A stretch of DNA of 64,000 nucleotides from Aneurinibacillus sp. REN35 (GCF_041379945.2 NZ_JBFTXJ020000004.1:186001-250000); one strand, 5' to 3'; shown: positions 43,089 to 51,107, counted from the first letter of the stretch. Notes: generated by a model from the sequence alone, not told the origin. Translations and numbers: made by a program.

Positions 43089-43385
43089 TTACTGGCCGTA
43101 GCGCGGCTCCGCTTCGATAGCGGACAGCAGCTGTTCGAGCGCGTCGATATCATAGAACTGTGTTTTCGTCTTGCCATCCGCCGTATATTTGACACGATAC
43201 ATCGTTTCGTCTTTTACAAACTCTACATCCTCTAACTTAAAATCCTCTTCGAGAATGGAATAAAAAAATTCGCTTGTTTTCTTTGCTGCACTGTCTTCCG
43301 GTCGAGCATCAGACACAATCTTAATCTGCAGGTAATCAAACAGTGCGTTCTCAAATTGCTTCGTCAATATTTCCACCTCTCGCAT
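43089..43385 (-). CDS. Hypothetical protein, 98 aa
   Basis: Not recognised. The protein is acidic and soluble with no membrane segment: an N-terminal helix (EILTKQFENALFDYLQI), then an alternating pattern with DVEFVKDETMYRVKYTADG and a C-terminal helix DALEQLLSAIEAE. Its ATG directly abuts the TAA of the preceding gene (TAAATG), so it is translated by coupling to it. It is the last member of the small operon ylaH-like, 136-aa, 98-aa. No function can be proposed. Confidence 0.75.
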   Translation of the reverse strand: MREVEILTKQFENALFDYLQIKIVSDARPEDSAAKKTSEFFYSILEEDFKLEDVEFVKDETMYRVKYTADGKTKTQFYDIDALEQLLSAIEAEPRYGQ

Positions 43386-43796
43386 TTATTCTTTTATGAT
43401 GACGGCATACAACCCACTGTCCACCCAATTTCTTATCAGGTCCATTGCTTCCACTTTAACCTTAGGAGCGGATGCGAACAGCGCCTTGACCTCCTCGTGC
43501 GGCAGCAGCATCTGAAAAAAACTCTCACCGCAGTGAGACAACTGCCACAGCCTACCATCAAATACAATATCTCCTTGCACAGACAGATCAAAATCAGCTG
43601 CCGTACCGCACGCTACAGCCCCTTCCTCCTCCGGCTCATCCGGGAGAATGGCCGCTTTCACTGTAGGAAGCAGGCGCGGATGAATCTCACGCAGTACAGA
43701 CGATATAGGCTGAAGATCCGCTTCTGCATAGGCTGCTCGTGCCTTCCCCAGCATCCAACCGTCTTCGGTCATCTGTACCGGTGTTAACCACAGCAT
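43386..43796 (-). CDS. Hypothetical protein, 136 aa
   Basis: Not recognised. A soluble acidic protein starting LWLTPVQMTEDGWMLGKARAA, with a central DLSVQGDIVFDGRLWQLSHCGESF segment of beta-rich character and a C-terminal VKVEAMDLIRNWVDSGLYAVIIKE. The ATG at 43796 is preceded by AAAGGGG. It sits 4 bp after the YlaH-like gene and abuts the 98-aa gene. In B. subtilis ylaI follows ylaH, but no similarity to a zinc-ribbon protein such as YlaI is visible here. Confidence 0.75.
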   Translation of the reverse strand: MLWLTPVQMTEDGWMLGKARAAYAEADLQPISSVLREIHPRLLPTVKAAILPDEPEEEGAVACGTAADFDLSVQGDIVFDGRLWQLSHCGESFFQMLLPHEEVKALFASAPKVKVEAMDLIRNWVDSGLYAVIIKE

Positions 43797-43800
43797 GCGC

Positions 43801-44055
43801 TCATCCCCTTTGTTCTTTCTCCCGCATCGACTTGACGTCTTTGCGTCGCAAACGCGCGAACAATAGCACAACAACAGCTACACACAAAGCCGGAATCATC
43901 GGCAATCCCATAGCATTAAGAATCGCTAACGGAAATGTACCGATAAACAGCAGAACATATACCAAAACCTTCTTAAGAATCGGAAGCGGTTGCGCAAAAC
44001 CCAACTCATATGTTACAGCCGTTAATAAAAAAATCAGAAAAAATTTTATATACAT
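43801..44055 (-). CDS. YlaH-like small membrane protein
   Basis: An 84-residue hydrophobic protein with a signal-anchor-like helix (2-18) and two further hydrophobic segments (about 28-45 and 50-68), ending in a basic/acidic tail RLRRKDVKSMREKEQRG. The LPILKKVLVYVLLFIG and NAMGLPMIPAL stretches fit the YlaH-like family of Bacillales, and ylaJ, ylaK and ylaL counterparts are nearby. Function unknown. Start ATG at 44055. It is the first gene of a three-gene operon. Confidence 0.75.
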   Translation of the reverse strand: MYIKFFLIFLLTAVTYELGFAQPLPILKKVLVYVLLFIGTFPLAILNAMGLPMIPALCVAVVVLLFARLRRKDVKSMREKEQRG

Positions 44056-44138
44056 TGCCTGTCCCCTACCTGTGTAAAACTCATATATGCTCTCATATTA
44101 AACAGATTGACAGAAAAAAACAACCGCAGAAATAGCAA

Positions 44139-44163
44139 AAGGAGAGGCATAGGGCCTCTCCTT
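44139..44163 (-). terminator. Terminator of speD
   Basis: Stem AAGGAGAGGC/GCCTCTCCTT with a 5-base loop, followed by TTGCTATTT on the minus strand, 12 bp after the speD stop. Confidence 0.7.
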
Positions 44164-44174
44164 CTTCATATTGT

Positions 44175-44576
44175 TCACACATGAACATAATTGCGGTTCA
44201 CTTCTGGTGTTACAACTTCCATCTCACCGACACCGCGAATTAATTTCTTTACATAATACTTCTCCGGCGCAAGCACTGAAACCATATAGTCAATGGCAAC
44301 CTGTGGATCCACCGTTTCTCCGCATGTGTAGCAGTCCAAGGCAGCAAAGCCGCGCTCTGGATACGTGTGGATGGAGATATGGCTTTCTGAGAGCATCACA
44401 AGAACTGTGGCACCCTGCGGCTCGAATTGCTGCGCTTGTACTGACAGCACTGTTGCTCCGCATGCTTCCGCCGCTTCTACCATATGATTCTTCAGAAATT
44501 CCGCACTATTCAGGCGATCAAAGTCAACTCCCCATACGTCAATCGCTACATGTCTGCCGAAAGTTGAATATTCCAT
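44175..44576 (-). CDS. speD: S-adenosylmethionine decarboxylase proenzyme SpeD
   Basis: Produces decarboxylated SAM, the aminopropyl donor for spermidine. The 133-residue short-form proenzyme self-cleaves at Glu64-Ser65 in LSESHISIHTYPE, Ser65 becoming the pyruvoyl group. His70 and Cys85 in the DCYTCG block complete the active site. Length and motif are those of the bacterial class 1B enzyme. speA, the arginine decarboxylase, lies 17 kb away in the same window; speB and speE are not in it. The ATG at 44576 is preceded by AAGGGGGAG, and a structured 140-nt leader lies upstream. Confidence 0.97.
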   Translation of the reverse strand: MEYSTFGRHVAIDVWGVDFDRLNSAEFLKNHMVEAAEACGATVLSVQAQQFEPQGATVLVMLSESHISIHTYPERGFAALDCYTCGETVDPQVAIDYMVSVLAPEKYYVKKLIRGVGEMEVVTPEVNRNYVHV

Positions 44577-44720
44577 CTTCCAGCTCCCCCTTCCTAGGAT
44601 GAGTAATTGTAAACATCGCTAGGACCTACGTCATTCACCACGGGGGCGAGTGAGGGATATACAATCCCAACCCTTTAAGTGAATCCTGGTTCCTAATCAC
44701 ACATAAATCTCAAGTGAATT
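44577..44720 (-). promoter_or_regulatory. Structured speD leader with mutually exclusive pairings
   Basis: Downstream of a weak promoter (TTGCAT about 44766-44761, TACTTT about 44743) the minus-strand RNA can form TAGGAACC (44695-44688) with GGTCCTA (44626-44620, one bulge), enclosing ATTCAC/GTGAAT (44684-44679 with 44638-44633) and a GGGAT/ATCCC hairpin. Alternatively TCCTAG (44624-44619) pairs with CTAGGA (44597-44592), abutting the ribosome site at about 44594-44584. The two options share one strand, the layout of a translational switch. No known riboswitch consensus is recognised. Confidence 0.5.
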
Positions 44721-44771
44721 TTCTTAACGAAAACTAAAGTAACATGAATACGCCAAATATGCAATACTTTT

Positions 44772-45278
44772 TTATTCGTTATGTATGTCATTTTTTAATG
44801 CATTCTCAAGCACCTGTTTCTCTTCGTCAGAAAGAGCATATACTGACGTTCCATTCTCTACAGGTTTGGCGTATACACGGGATTCATGACGGCCATAAAT
44901 GCTTGTCATGACTACACCGTCTCCATTCTCGTCTACAAATGCGACTGAGAAGCTTAAATCGCTGCCTTCATTTTCAAAGGCCGAGAAACGAAGTATACTC
45001 ACCCGCCCTTTTTGCTCCCTTACTTTCTGCCTCATCGTATCCGCTAAAGCTTCTACCCCATGCTGAGATGCTTCGAGCGCTTCCATTCGGTCGAACAACT
45101 TCTCAAGCATCTGCTCCAGATTATCTTTCGATGTTCCCTGCGCCATGCGTCGAAAGCGTTTCTTTAACCGTCCGAACTTCACGCTAAGGACAATGTTCCA
45201 AATAAACAAGATGAGAAATAGAAGCAAGAGAAGTCCAAAGATGCCTGCGACGATTTCTTTGGTGAACCATACCTCCAC
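44772..45278 (-). CDS. DUF4446 family membrane protein
   Basis: A 168-residue protein with one N-terminal transmembrane helix (about 8-32), a basic/coiled-coil stretch (KFGRLKKRFRRMAQG; about 35-85) and a C-terminal DUF4446 domain recognisable by RVSILRFSAFENEGSDLSFSVAFVDENGDGVV (quoted in part) and MTSIYGRHESRVYAKPV. The family is widespread in Firmicutes without known function. The GTG at 45278 is 7 bases after AAAGGATGG. It stands upstream of speD, separated by the speD leader, and no terminator is obvious between them. Confidence 0.87.
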   Translation of the reverse strand: MEVWFTKEIVAGIFGLLLLLFLILFIWNIVLSVKFGRLKKRFRRMAQGTSKDNLEQMLEKLFDRMEALEASQHGVEALADTMRQKVREQKGRVSILRFSAFENEGSDLSFSVAFVDENGDGVVMTSIYGRHESRVYAKPVENGTSVYALSDEEKQVLENALKNDIHNE

Positions 45279-45453
45279 GGCTGTACCATCCTTTCACTGC
45301 AATAAAGTAACACTTCTATCAGTGGGTGTGGAAGAAGAACACCACTGACCGAGCTAAATCCACAACGTGTCTATTTTATATCAGATGGCCGCACTATGAC
45401 CACAGCGAATATTGGTCTTTTTTACAAATTGGTTCTAATTTAACCAATAAAAA

Positions 45454-45479
45454 ACCGCCGGCATATTTGCATCGGCGGT
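45454..45479 (-). terminator. Terminator of the dehydrogenase-amidohydrolase operon
   Basis: Stem ACCGCCG/CGGCGGT (7 bp, 12-base loop that can pair further) then TTTTTT on the minus strand, 25 bp after the amidohydrolase stop. Confidence 0.85.
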
Positions 45480-45504
45480 GCTTTGTTCATCGAATCATGC
45501 TAGC

Positions 45505-46761
45505 CTACGTAGAGGCAGAACTTATTTTTAGGGCTGTCTTATACAGCACTTCGGTTCCTAGGGCGATATCTTCATAGGTGGAAAATTCTTTTGGATTATG
45601 GCTGATCCCATCCTTGCACCGTACAAAAATCATTCCATAATCACAAACATACGACATAGCAAGCGCATCATGAAACGGTCCACTCATTAATTCCGGCGCC
45701 TCCATGCCCATTTCCTTGCAGGCTTCGCGCATTTTTTCCATAATCGGCTCAGCGCAATACCTCGGTTCGCTATTCGTATCCTCCTGTATCGTGTAGGCCA
45801 AACCGTGTTCAGCAGCGATCTCCTCTATCTCTTGGCGCAGTTCTTTTTCATATGCGTGCCGACGTTGAATGTCAATGTCACGCAAGTCTACTGTAAATAC
45901 GACTCGCTCCGGTATAATATTTCGCGAATCCGGAAATACCTGAAGGCTTCCAACCGTCCCTACCGTTGGATTCTTGGGATAGCGCGCGGCGATCTCATTG
46001 AGCTTAACGACGACCTTCGCTGCGCCAAGCAGCGCATCTTGTCGCATTGTCATCGGTACTGAGCCTGCATGCCCAGCAAAGCCGACCATTTCTACCGTAA
46101 GCCAAAGTGGTCCTGAAATGCCTGTCACGATACCTACAGGCCGATCCATCGCTTCAAGTATCGGTCCCTGTTCGATATGAAGTTCCAAATAGGAACGAAT
46201 GGCACCCGCTTCATACTCTGATTCATGGAATCTGGCAGGATCACAACCGAAATCAAGTAACGCCTGCTTTCTTGTGACCCCATTTTTATCCTTGCGCCCT
46301 AGCTCCCCTGCCTCCAACTTGCCAAGAATGCCCCGGACACCGAACAGACCTTTATTAAAACGGCATCCTTCCTCATCACAAAATGCCGCTACCTCAATGG
46401 GAACCTCGGGAACAATCCCGTTTTCCTTCATTGTCTGTACTACCTCTATGCCACCCAATACCCCAATTGTTCCATCAAAGCGACCGCCATATGGCTGTGA
46501 GTCAATATGCGAACCGATCATTAATACGGGAGCCTTTGGATTCTTTCCCTCCAATCGTCCGATCAGGTTACCAAAATGATCAATACGTGCACTCATCCCA
46601 GCTTCGCTCATCCATTGTTTTACTGTCTCTACAGCTTGCTTGTCTTCTTTGGACAGAGCGAGCCGACACACACCTGTTTCTTCAATCTGTCCAATCTTTG
46701 CTAATTCAGCAATCCGCTTTTCCAATCGTTCGCTGCTTATATTCAGATGCAGAGTCGCCAA
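45505..46761 (-). CDS. M20-family amidohydrolase (N-carbamoyl-amino-acid/allantoate/beta-ureidopropionase type)
   Basis: A 418-residue zinc-dependent hydrolase. Metal ligands appear in GSHIDSQPYGGRFDGTIGVL (His-Asp), CDEEGCRF (Glu-Glu) and LHIEQGPILE; the dimerisation half follows (GFAGHAGSVPMTMRQDAL). The group includes N-carbamoyl-L-amino-acid hydrolase, allantoate amidohydrolase and fungal-type beta-ureidopropionase. The pyrimidine-degradation genes around it favour the carbamoyl-beta-alanine or carbamoyl amino-acid reaction. Start TTG at 46761. It is downstream of the semialdehyde dehydrogenase by 35 bp. It could duplicate the nitrilase-type enzyme at 51115. Confidence 0.87.
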   Translation of the reverse strand: MATLHLNISSERLEKRIAELAKIGQIEETGVCRLALSKEDKQAVETVKQWMSEAGMSARIDHFGNLIGRLEGKNPKAPVLMIGSHIDSQPYGGRFDGTIGVLGGIEVVQTMKENGIVPEVPIEVAAFCDEEGCRFNKGLFGVRGILGKLEAGELGRKDKNGVTRKQALLDFGCDPARFHESEYEAGAIRSYLELHIEQGPILEAMDRPVGIVTGISGPLWLTVEMVGFAGHAGSVPMTMRQDALLGAAKVVVKLNEIAARYPKNPTVGTVGSLQVFPDSRNIIPERVVFTVDLRDIDIQRRHAYEKELRQEIEEIAAEHGLAYTIQEDTNSEPRYCAEPIMEKMREACKEMGMEAPELMSGPFHDALAMSYVCDYGMIFVRCKDGISHNPKEFSTYEDIALGTEVLYKTALKISSAST

Positions 46762-46796
46762 TCCTCTTCCCCCGCCTTCCTATATCGACATATGAT

Positions 46797-48308
46797 TTAC
46801 TTTACAAAATCCCGTTTCTGACCGATGGATTCCTCATTTCCTTTATACCAACGGGTTGTTACTACTTTTTTTCTTGTATAAAATTCTATTCCGTCTTTTC
46901 CGTTCGCATGCAAATCGCCATAAAAGGAGTTTTTCCATCCAGAGAACGGGAGGAAGCTCATGGGAGCTGGCAAACCGATGTTCACTCCAACCATACCGGC
47001 CTCGACCCGTTGTACGAATTCCCTGGCATAAGCCCCACTGTTCGTATAGACACACGCCCCGTTACCAAAGCGCGATTCGCTGATTGTCTTGATGCCCTCA
47101 TCAAAGCTTTGAACCCGCACCATACTAAGCACCGGCGCAAAGATTTCATCTTGGATGATGCTCATATCCGTCTTGGCATAATCGAATATCGTCGGTCCAA
47201 GAAAATAGCCTTGCCCGATGTTCACTCCTTCTTCACGTCCATCACGAATGAGCTGCGCTCCGCTCTCCTCTCCTTGGTGAATGTAGCTGTGTGCTCTCTC
47301 CAACTGGCTCTTGCGGATCACCGGTCCCATCTCATTGTTCCGATCAGATCCGGGTCCTACCTTCAGCCGATCTGAATAGGCAACGAGTTTCTGTGCTAAT
47401 TCATCTGCAATCACCTCATGTGCTACCACTACGCTAGCGGCCAGGCAGCGCTCACCTGCACAGCCAAAGGCAGAACTTACAAGAATCTCCGCTGTCTTAT
47501 CCAGATCCGCATCCGGCATAACAAGGTGATGGTTTTTTGCACCCGCCAGCGCTTGTACACGCTTGCCATGCTTAGAAGCAGTCTTGTAAATGTATTCTGC
47601 AACAGGCTGAGAGCCAATAAAGGAAACAGCCTTAATACCTGGATGCTCAAGCAGCGCATTCACGGCATCATGAGCACCGTGTACAAGGTTGAGAACACCT
47701 GGTGGTACACCTGCCTTTTGAGCAAGTTCTACGACGCGGATCGCGCTTAGCGGCGTCTTCTCTGATGGTTTTAGTACGAATGTATTTCCGCAGGCAATTG
47801 CTAATGGAAACATCCAGAGCGGAAGCATGCCCGGAAAATTGAATGGGGTAATACCTGCAACCACGCCAAGCGGAAAACGAACCATGTGAGTATCAATGCC
47901 CCGAGATACGTTCGATAGTGTATCTCCCATCATCAACGTAGGAAGTCCACAGGCAAATTCAACTGACTCAAACCCCCGCAACAATTCCGCATAAGCCTCA
48001 TGGTACGTTTTTCCGTTTTCTCTTGTAATCAATTCTGCAAGTTCTTCCTGATGCTCAAGTAAAATGGCATGAAAAGCAAACATGAGCTTACTTCTTTCGC
48101 TAACGGTCGTCTCCTTCCATTCAGTACACGCATGTTCAGCCGCCATTACCGCCCGCGCAACATCTTCATAGGAAGAAAGAGGCGTTTTGGCAATAACCTC
48201 ACCTGTGGCAGGATTTATTACTTCTTCGAACCGATCCGTTTGAGCATCCACCCAACTTCCATTAATGAAGTTTTTAAGCAAGGCGATTTCCACTTGTTTT
48301 ATATTCAT
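46797..48308 (-). CDS. mmsA: CoA-acylating (methyl)malonate-semialdehyde dehydrogenase
   Basis: Converts malonate or methylmalonate semialdehyde to acetyl- or propionyl-CoA. The 503-residue aldehyde dehydrogenase has NFINGSWVDAQT at the start, GITPFNFPGMLPLWMFPLA (MmsA-type, quoted in part), the CoA/NAD segment ALAGAKNHHLVMPDADL and the catalytic cysteine in CAGERCLAAS. GERCLA with the GAKNHH block distinguishes this subfamily from ordinary ALDHs. The ATG at 48308 follows AAGG; the GTG at 48320 is less favoured. In this locus it is the exit step for beta-alanine or beta-aminoisobutyrate after transamination. A myo-inositol role (IolA) is the alternative. Confidence 0.93.
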   Translation of the reverse strand: MNIKQVEIALLKNFINGSWVDAQTDRFEEVINPATGEVIAKTPLSSYEDVARAVMAAEHACTEWKETTVSERSKLMFAFHAILLEHQEELAELITRENGKTYHEAYAELLRGFESVEFACGLPTLMMGDTLSNVSRGIDTHMVRFPLGVVAGITPFNFPGMLPLWMFPLAIACGNTFVLKPSEKTPLSAIRVVELAQKAGVPPGVLNLVHGAHDAVNALLEHPGIKAVSFIGSQPVAEYIYKTASKHGKRVQALAGAKNHHLVMPDADLDKTAEILVSSAFGCAGERCLAASVVVAHEVIADELAQKLVAYSDRLKVGPGSDRNNEMGPVIRKSQLERAHSYIHQGEESGAQLIRDGREEGVNIGQGYFLGPTIFDYAKTDMSIIQDEIFAPVLSMVRVQSFDEGIKTISESRFGNGACVYTNSGAYAREFVQRVEAGMVGVNIGLPAPMSFLPFSGWKNSFYGDLHANGKDGIEFYTRKKVVTTRWYKGNEESIGQKRDFVK

Positions 48309-48352
48309 TAACGCCTTCACCCCTTTTTTGATTGCTATATTTAATATTAATA

Positions 48353-48367
48353 ATAATTCAGAAAATT
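48353..48367 (-). promoter_or_regulatory. CodY-like box upstream of the semialdehyde dehydrogenase
   Basis: AATTTTCTGAATTAT on the minus strand matches the CodY consensus AATTTTCWGAAAATT at 12 of 15 positions and lies just downstream of a TATAAT (48376-48371). Repression by CodY is inferred from position. Confidence 0.4.
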
Positions 48368-48523
48368 TTCATTATACACTTTGTCTAATAATCTCCGGAT
48401 CAACTGGACGGAGTGTATAGTCTTTTATAAAACGAGTAGTAACGATCACTTGGCACACGTAATCTTGCACAAGTATACGCAGCTTCCATTCTTTATTTTT
48501 ATTTAAATTTTCAAAATATTTAA

Positions 48524-48552
48524 TTGACCGTATGTAGACGAGTACTTATAAT
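48524..48552 (+). promoter_or_regulatory. Sigma-A promoter of the NCS1 permease
   Basis: TTGACC at 48524-48529, a 17-base spacer and TATAAT at 48547-48552. The predicted start near 48559 leaves a 153-nt leader. The 403-bp gap between the divergent dehydrogenase and permease holds this, the CodY-like box and the hairpin at 48564-48592. Confidence 0.78.
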
Positions 48553-48563
48553 CAAATTTGAAG

Positions 48564-48592
48564 AATATATTTTTAGCAACTAAAAATATATT
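48564..48592 (+). promoter_or_regulatory. Perfect 13-bp palindromic hairpin at the 5' end of the permease transcript
   Basis: AATATATTTTTAG and CTAAAAATATATT are exact inverted copies around CAA, starting about 5 bases after the predicted transcription start. It may be an operator or a 5' RNA stem. The following TCTTTATTTTT also allows a weak terminator. Confidence 0.5.
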
Positions 48593-48711
48593 TCTTTATT
48601 TTTAATATCTAAAAAAATAGAAAGGAGGAACACAACAACTTATTATCTCGGATATTCTCTCCTGTTTTTTCATTTCGGTGTATGTTCTTATTTCCACAAA
48701 GGAGGAGAGTT

Positions 48712-50238
48712 ATGAAGACGCAAATTGAAACAAACGGTATCGTAACACTTGATCCACACGTCTCGCAGCAAATGAAAGACAGTCCGCTATGGAACGAGGA
48801 TCTGCGCCCTACAACAAAAGAGGAGCATTCATGGAAAGGGATTAACTTTGCAGCCTTATGGGTCGGCATGTGCCTTTGTATTCCTACGTATACGATGGCA
48901 AGCGGTATGATTAGTCTGGGTATGAACTGGTATCAAGCAATCCTCACCATTTTCCTTGGTAATGTTATCGTGCTCATCCCTATCCTGCTTAATTCTCATG
49001 CCGGAACTAAATTCGGGATTCCATATCCTGTATTTGCTAGGCTCTGGTTCGGCTCAAAAGGCGCGCATATTCCGGCAATGGCTCGAGCCATTGTAGGCGC
49101 CGGCTGGTTTGGTATTAATACATGGATCGGGGCCGGGGCCATCGATACGTTATTATCTGCTTCCTTCTCCTCCTGGCAAAGCATTCCTTTCCATACCGCT
49201 ATTGTATTTGCACTATTCTGGTTACTTAATGTCGGTGTGGCTTATAGAGGACCGGAAGCAATCAAATTACTCAGCATTATCGCAGCTCCTATACTGGCTG
49301 TCTCCGCGGTCATTCTTCTGATCTGGGCATTTACTTCGGCTGGCGGGTGGGGACCGATGCTTTCTGCACCTTCCAAGTTTACCTCCACCGGCGAGTTCCT
49401 TACGTACTTTTTCCCTTCCCTAACCGGCGTGATCGCTTTTTGGGCTACGATGGCATTAAATATCCCCGATTTCTGCCGTTATGCCAAAACCCAAAAGGCA
49501 CAGGTGGTTGCCCAGAGCTTCTCACTCCCGCTTACGATGGGTTTGTTTTCCTTTATCGGCATTGCCGTTACATCTGCCACGCTTGTTATTTTTGGCGAAG
49601 CGCTCTGGGATCCGGTACTTCTTCTTGCCAAGTTTCCTCCATTTATTATCTTTTTAGGAACGATCGTTATCGTTATCTCTTCCATTACTATTAATGTTGG
49701 GGCGAATGTTGTCGCACCCGCGCGTGCCGTTGAAAATCTATATCCGCGACGAATCACTTTTGCCATGGGTGCAGTGATTACCGGGTTATTCGCTCTTCTT
49801 ATGCAACCCTGGTATATCATGTCGAACTTCGGGAACTACATTTTCGGCTGGCTGGGAACATATGGAGCGCTGCTCGGCCCTATTGATGGAATCGCTATTG
49901 CTGATTACTGGATCGTCCGGCGCAGGCGCATGGCATTGAAAGAGTTATATATGCCTGATGGCCGCTACAATTATACGTCTGGTTTTAATATGAACGGTGT
50001 GTATGCACTTCTAATCGGCGTGGCGATCCCTCTCTTAGGTGTATTTATTCCTTCCCTTCGCTTTATGTGGGAAAATGCCTGGACATTCGGCTTGTTTATT
50101 TCAATTTTTGCCTATATGTATCTCATGAAAAACGATAAGAGTATACTAACGAAAGAAGAATATGAAGCCATTACTGTGTTCTCGGATGATACACCTGCCC
50201 CTCCCGCCGCACCTGACGTGAAAACAGCGATAAAATAG
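48712..50238 (+). CDS. NCS1-family nucleobase:cation symporter
   Basis: A 508-residue permease with about twelve membrane helices. NCS1 landmarks include NEDLRPTTKEEHSWKGINFAALWVGM (quoted in part) and GIPYPVFARLWFGSKGAHIPA. Homologues import uracil, thymine, hydantoin or allantoin. Proximity to the pre/hydantoinase genes suggests a pyrimidine or hydantoin; substrate cannot be read from the sequence. The ATG at 48712 lies 7 bases after AGGAGG; the reading from 48682 is rejected. Divergent from the dehydrogenase; terminated by a hairpin at 50249. Confidence 0.93.
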   Translation: MKTQIETNGIVTLDPHVSQQMKDSPLWNEDLRPTTKEEHSWKGINFAALWVGMCLCIPTYTMASGMISLGMNWYQAILTIFLGNVIVLIPILLNSHAGTKFGIPYPVFARLWFGSKGAHIPAMARAIVGAGWFGINTWIGAGAIDTLLSASFSSWQSIPFHTAIVFALFWLLNVGVAYRGPEAIKLLSIIAAPILAVSAVILLIWAFTSAGGWGPMLSAPSKFTSTGEFLTYFFPSLTGVIAFWATMALNIPDFCRYAKTQKAQVVAQSFSLPLTMGLFSFIGIAVTSATLVIFGEALWDPVLLLAKFPPFIIFLGTIVIVISSITINVGANVVAPARAVENLYPRRITFAMGAVITGLFALLMQPWYIMSNFGNYIFGWLGTYGALLGPIDGIAIADYWIVRRRRMALKELYMPDGRYNYTSGFNMNGVYALLIGVAIPLLGVFIPSLRFMWENAWTFGLFISIFAYMYLMKNDKSILTKEEYEAITVFSDDTPAPPAAPDVKTAIK

Positions 50239-50248
50239 CAAACACAAA

Positions 50249-50282
50249 GAACCTCCCAGGCGCGCATGCGGCCGGGAGGTTC
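50249..50282. terminator. Shared terminator of the permease (+) and ART-fold gene (-)
   Basis: Arms GAACCTCCC/GGGAGGTTC with a 16-base loop containing GCGCGCATGC; TTTTAT follows on the plus strand. Confidence 0.82.
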
Positions 50283-50284
50283 TT

Positions 50285-50881
50285 TTATTCCTGAAAGGGC
50301 ATCTCTTTCATATGCGCTTGATACTGATTCCGTAAATCGGTAAATGTAGCGGACTGAATATCTTTGATATCATACACAAAATCCAATTGAACTGCACTAA
50401 TCTGTTCATCCGGCTTATAGGCGATATAATACGTTAATGTGTCGTCAATGTGATAGACAATCCCGTCATGGCCAAGCTGTGTCACGTATTCCTGAATCCT
50501 ACTTCCAGCCCAGCGGCTTAACCCAACGCTCGCTATTTCCACAGCTTCTTCGTCCGGTATTCCATGTGGATATTTCCACGCTAATGCTAGACTGCGTATC
50601 TCCTTCTCACCAAAACGTCCGTCAAGCTGAAGCGGATTCTGTAAGTATAACAACTGGCGAATCACGCTTCCTTTATCATGATTCGCTTCTGCATGGCAAT
50701 AGGCATATTCCGCAGCGACCGTATAATCGCTCACAAGATACACACCCGATCCGAATACCGCCTTAATCTCGATATCATTCCAAAACTTTCTCTCTTCCGC
50801 AGCGAGGTACTTCTGGCTTCCGACCACTTCTATAGCTTCCGACAAACAAATTCCCCTATAGACAACTACGTGCTCTACCAT
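50285..50881 (-). CDS. Protein with ADP-ribosyltransferase-like (ART-PolyVal-type) fold
   Basis: A 198-residue single-domain protein. Residues 6-10 (VVYRG), 44-60 (FGSGVYLVSDYTVAAEYA) and 137-161 (GHDGIVY, then TYYIAY-PDEQI) follow the order YRG, G-x-GVYL-(T/S)D-x-x-x-A-x-x-YA, GYDGIIV, EYVVFDPEQI. That order is known from polyvalent-type ADP-ribosyltransferase domains of phage and mobile-element proteins. No carrier protein is fused here. There is no signal peptide or membrane segment. The ATG at 50881 is after GGAGGAG. It stands alone between the permease and the ureidopropionase. Activity is unproven and an equivalent of the catalytic glutamate is not certain. Confidence 0.6.
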   Translation of the reverse strand: MVEHVVVYRGICLSEAIEVVGSQKYLAAEERKFWNDIEIKAVFGSGVYLVSDYTVAAEYAYCHAEANHDKGSVIRQLLYLQNPLQLDGRFGEKEIRSLALAWKYPHGIPDEEAVEIASVGLSRWAGSRIQEYVTQLGHDGIVYHIDDTLTYYIAYKPDEQISAVQLDFVYDIKDIQSATFTDLRNQYQAHMKEMPFQE

Positions 50882-51078
50882 TCCCTGTTCTCCTCCTTCG
50901 TATCAGAGTAAGAACACCTCACATTCTCTTCCTACCTATCTGTATCTCTTTTCATGCGGAAGATGATGTATATCCCTCGAACAAGCTCCCACTATATCAT
51001 TATGAAAATCTGAAAAAACTATAACACAAATTTCTTTTCTTCTCAATTTCTTATTATTCAAAAAATATTTTTCCATCA

Positions 51079-51107
51079 AAAAAGGAAGCGATCGCCGCTT
51101 CCTTTTT
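51079..51107. terminator. Terminator of the pre/hyd operon
   Basis: Perfect 12-bp stem AAAAAGGAAGCG/CGCTTCCTTTTT with loop ATCGC, 8 bp after the ureidopropionase stop on the minus strand. Confidence 0.9.

Noticed and set aside
48450-48472. Sigma-54-like TGGCAC...TTGCA in the dehydrogenase/permease gap
   Set aside because: The GG and GC elements are 15 bases apart rather than 12, which sigma-54 does not tolerate.
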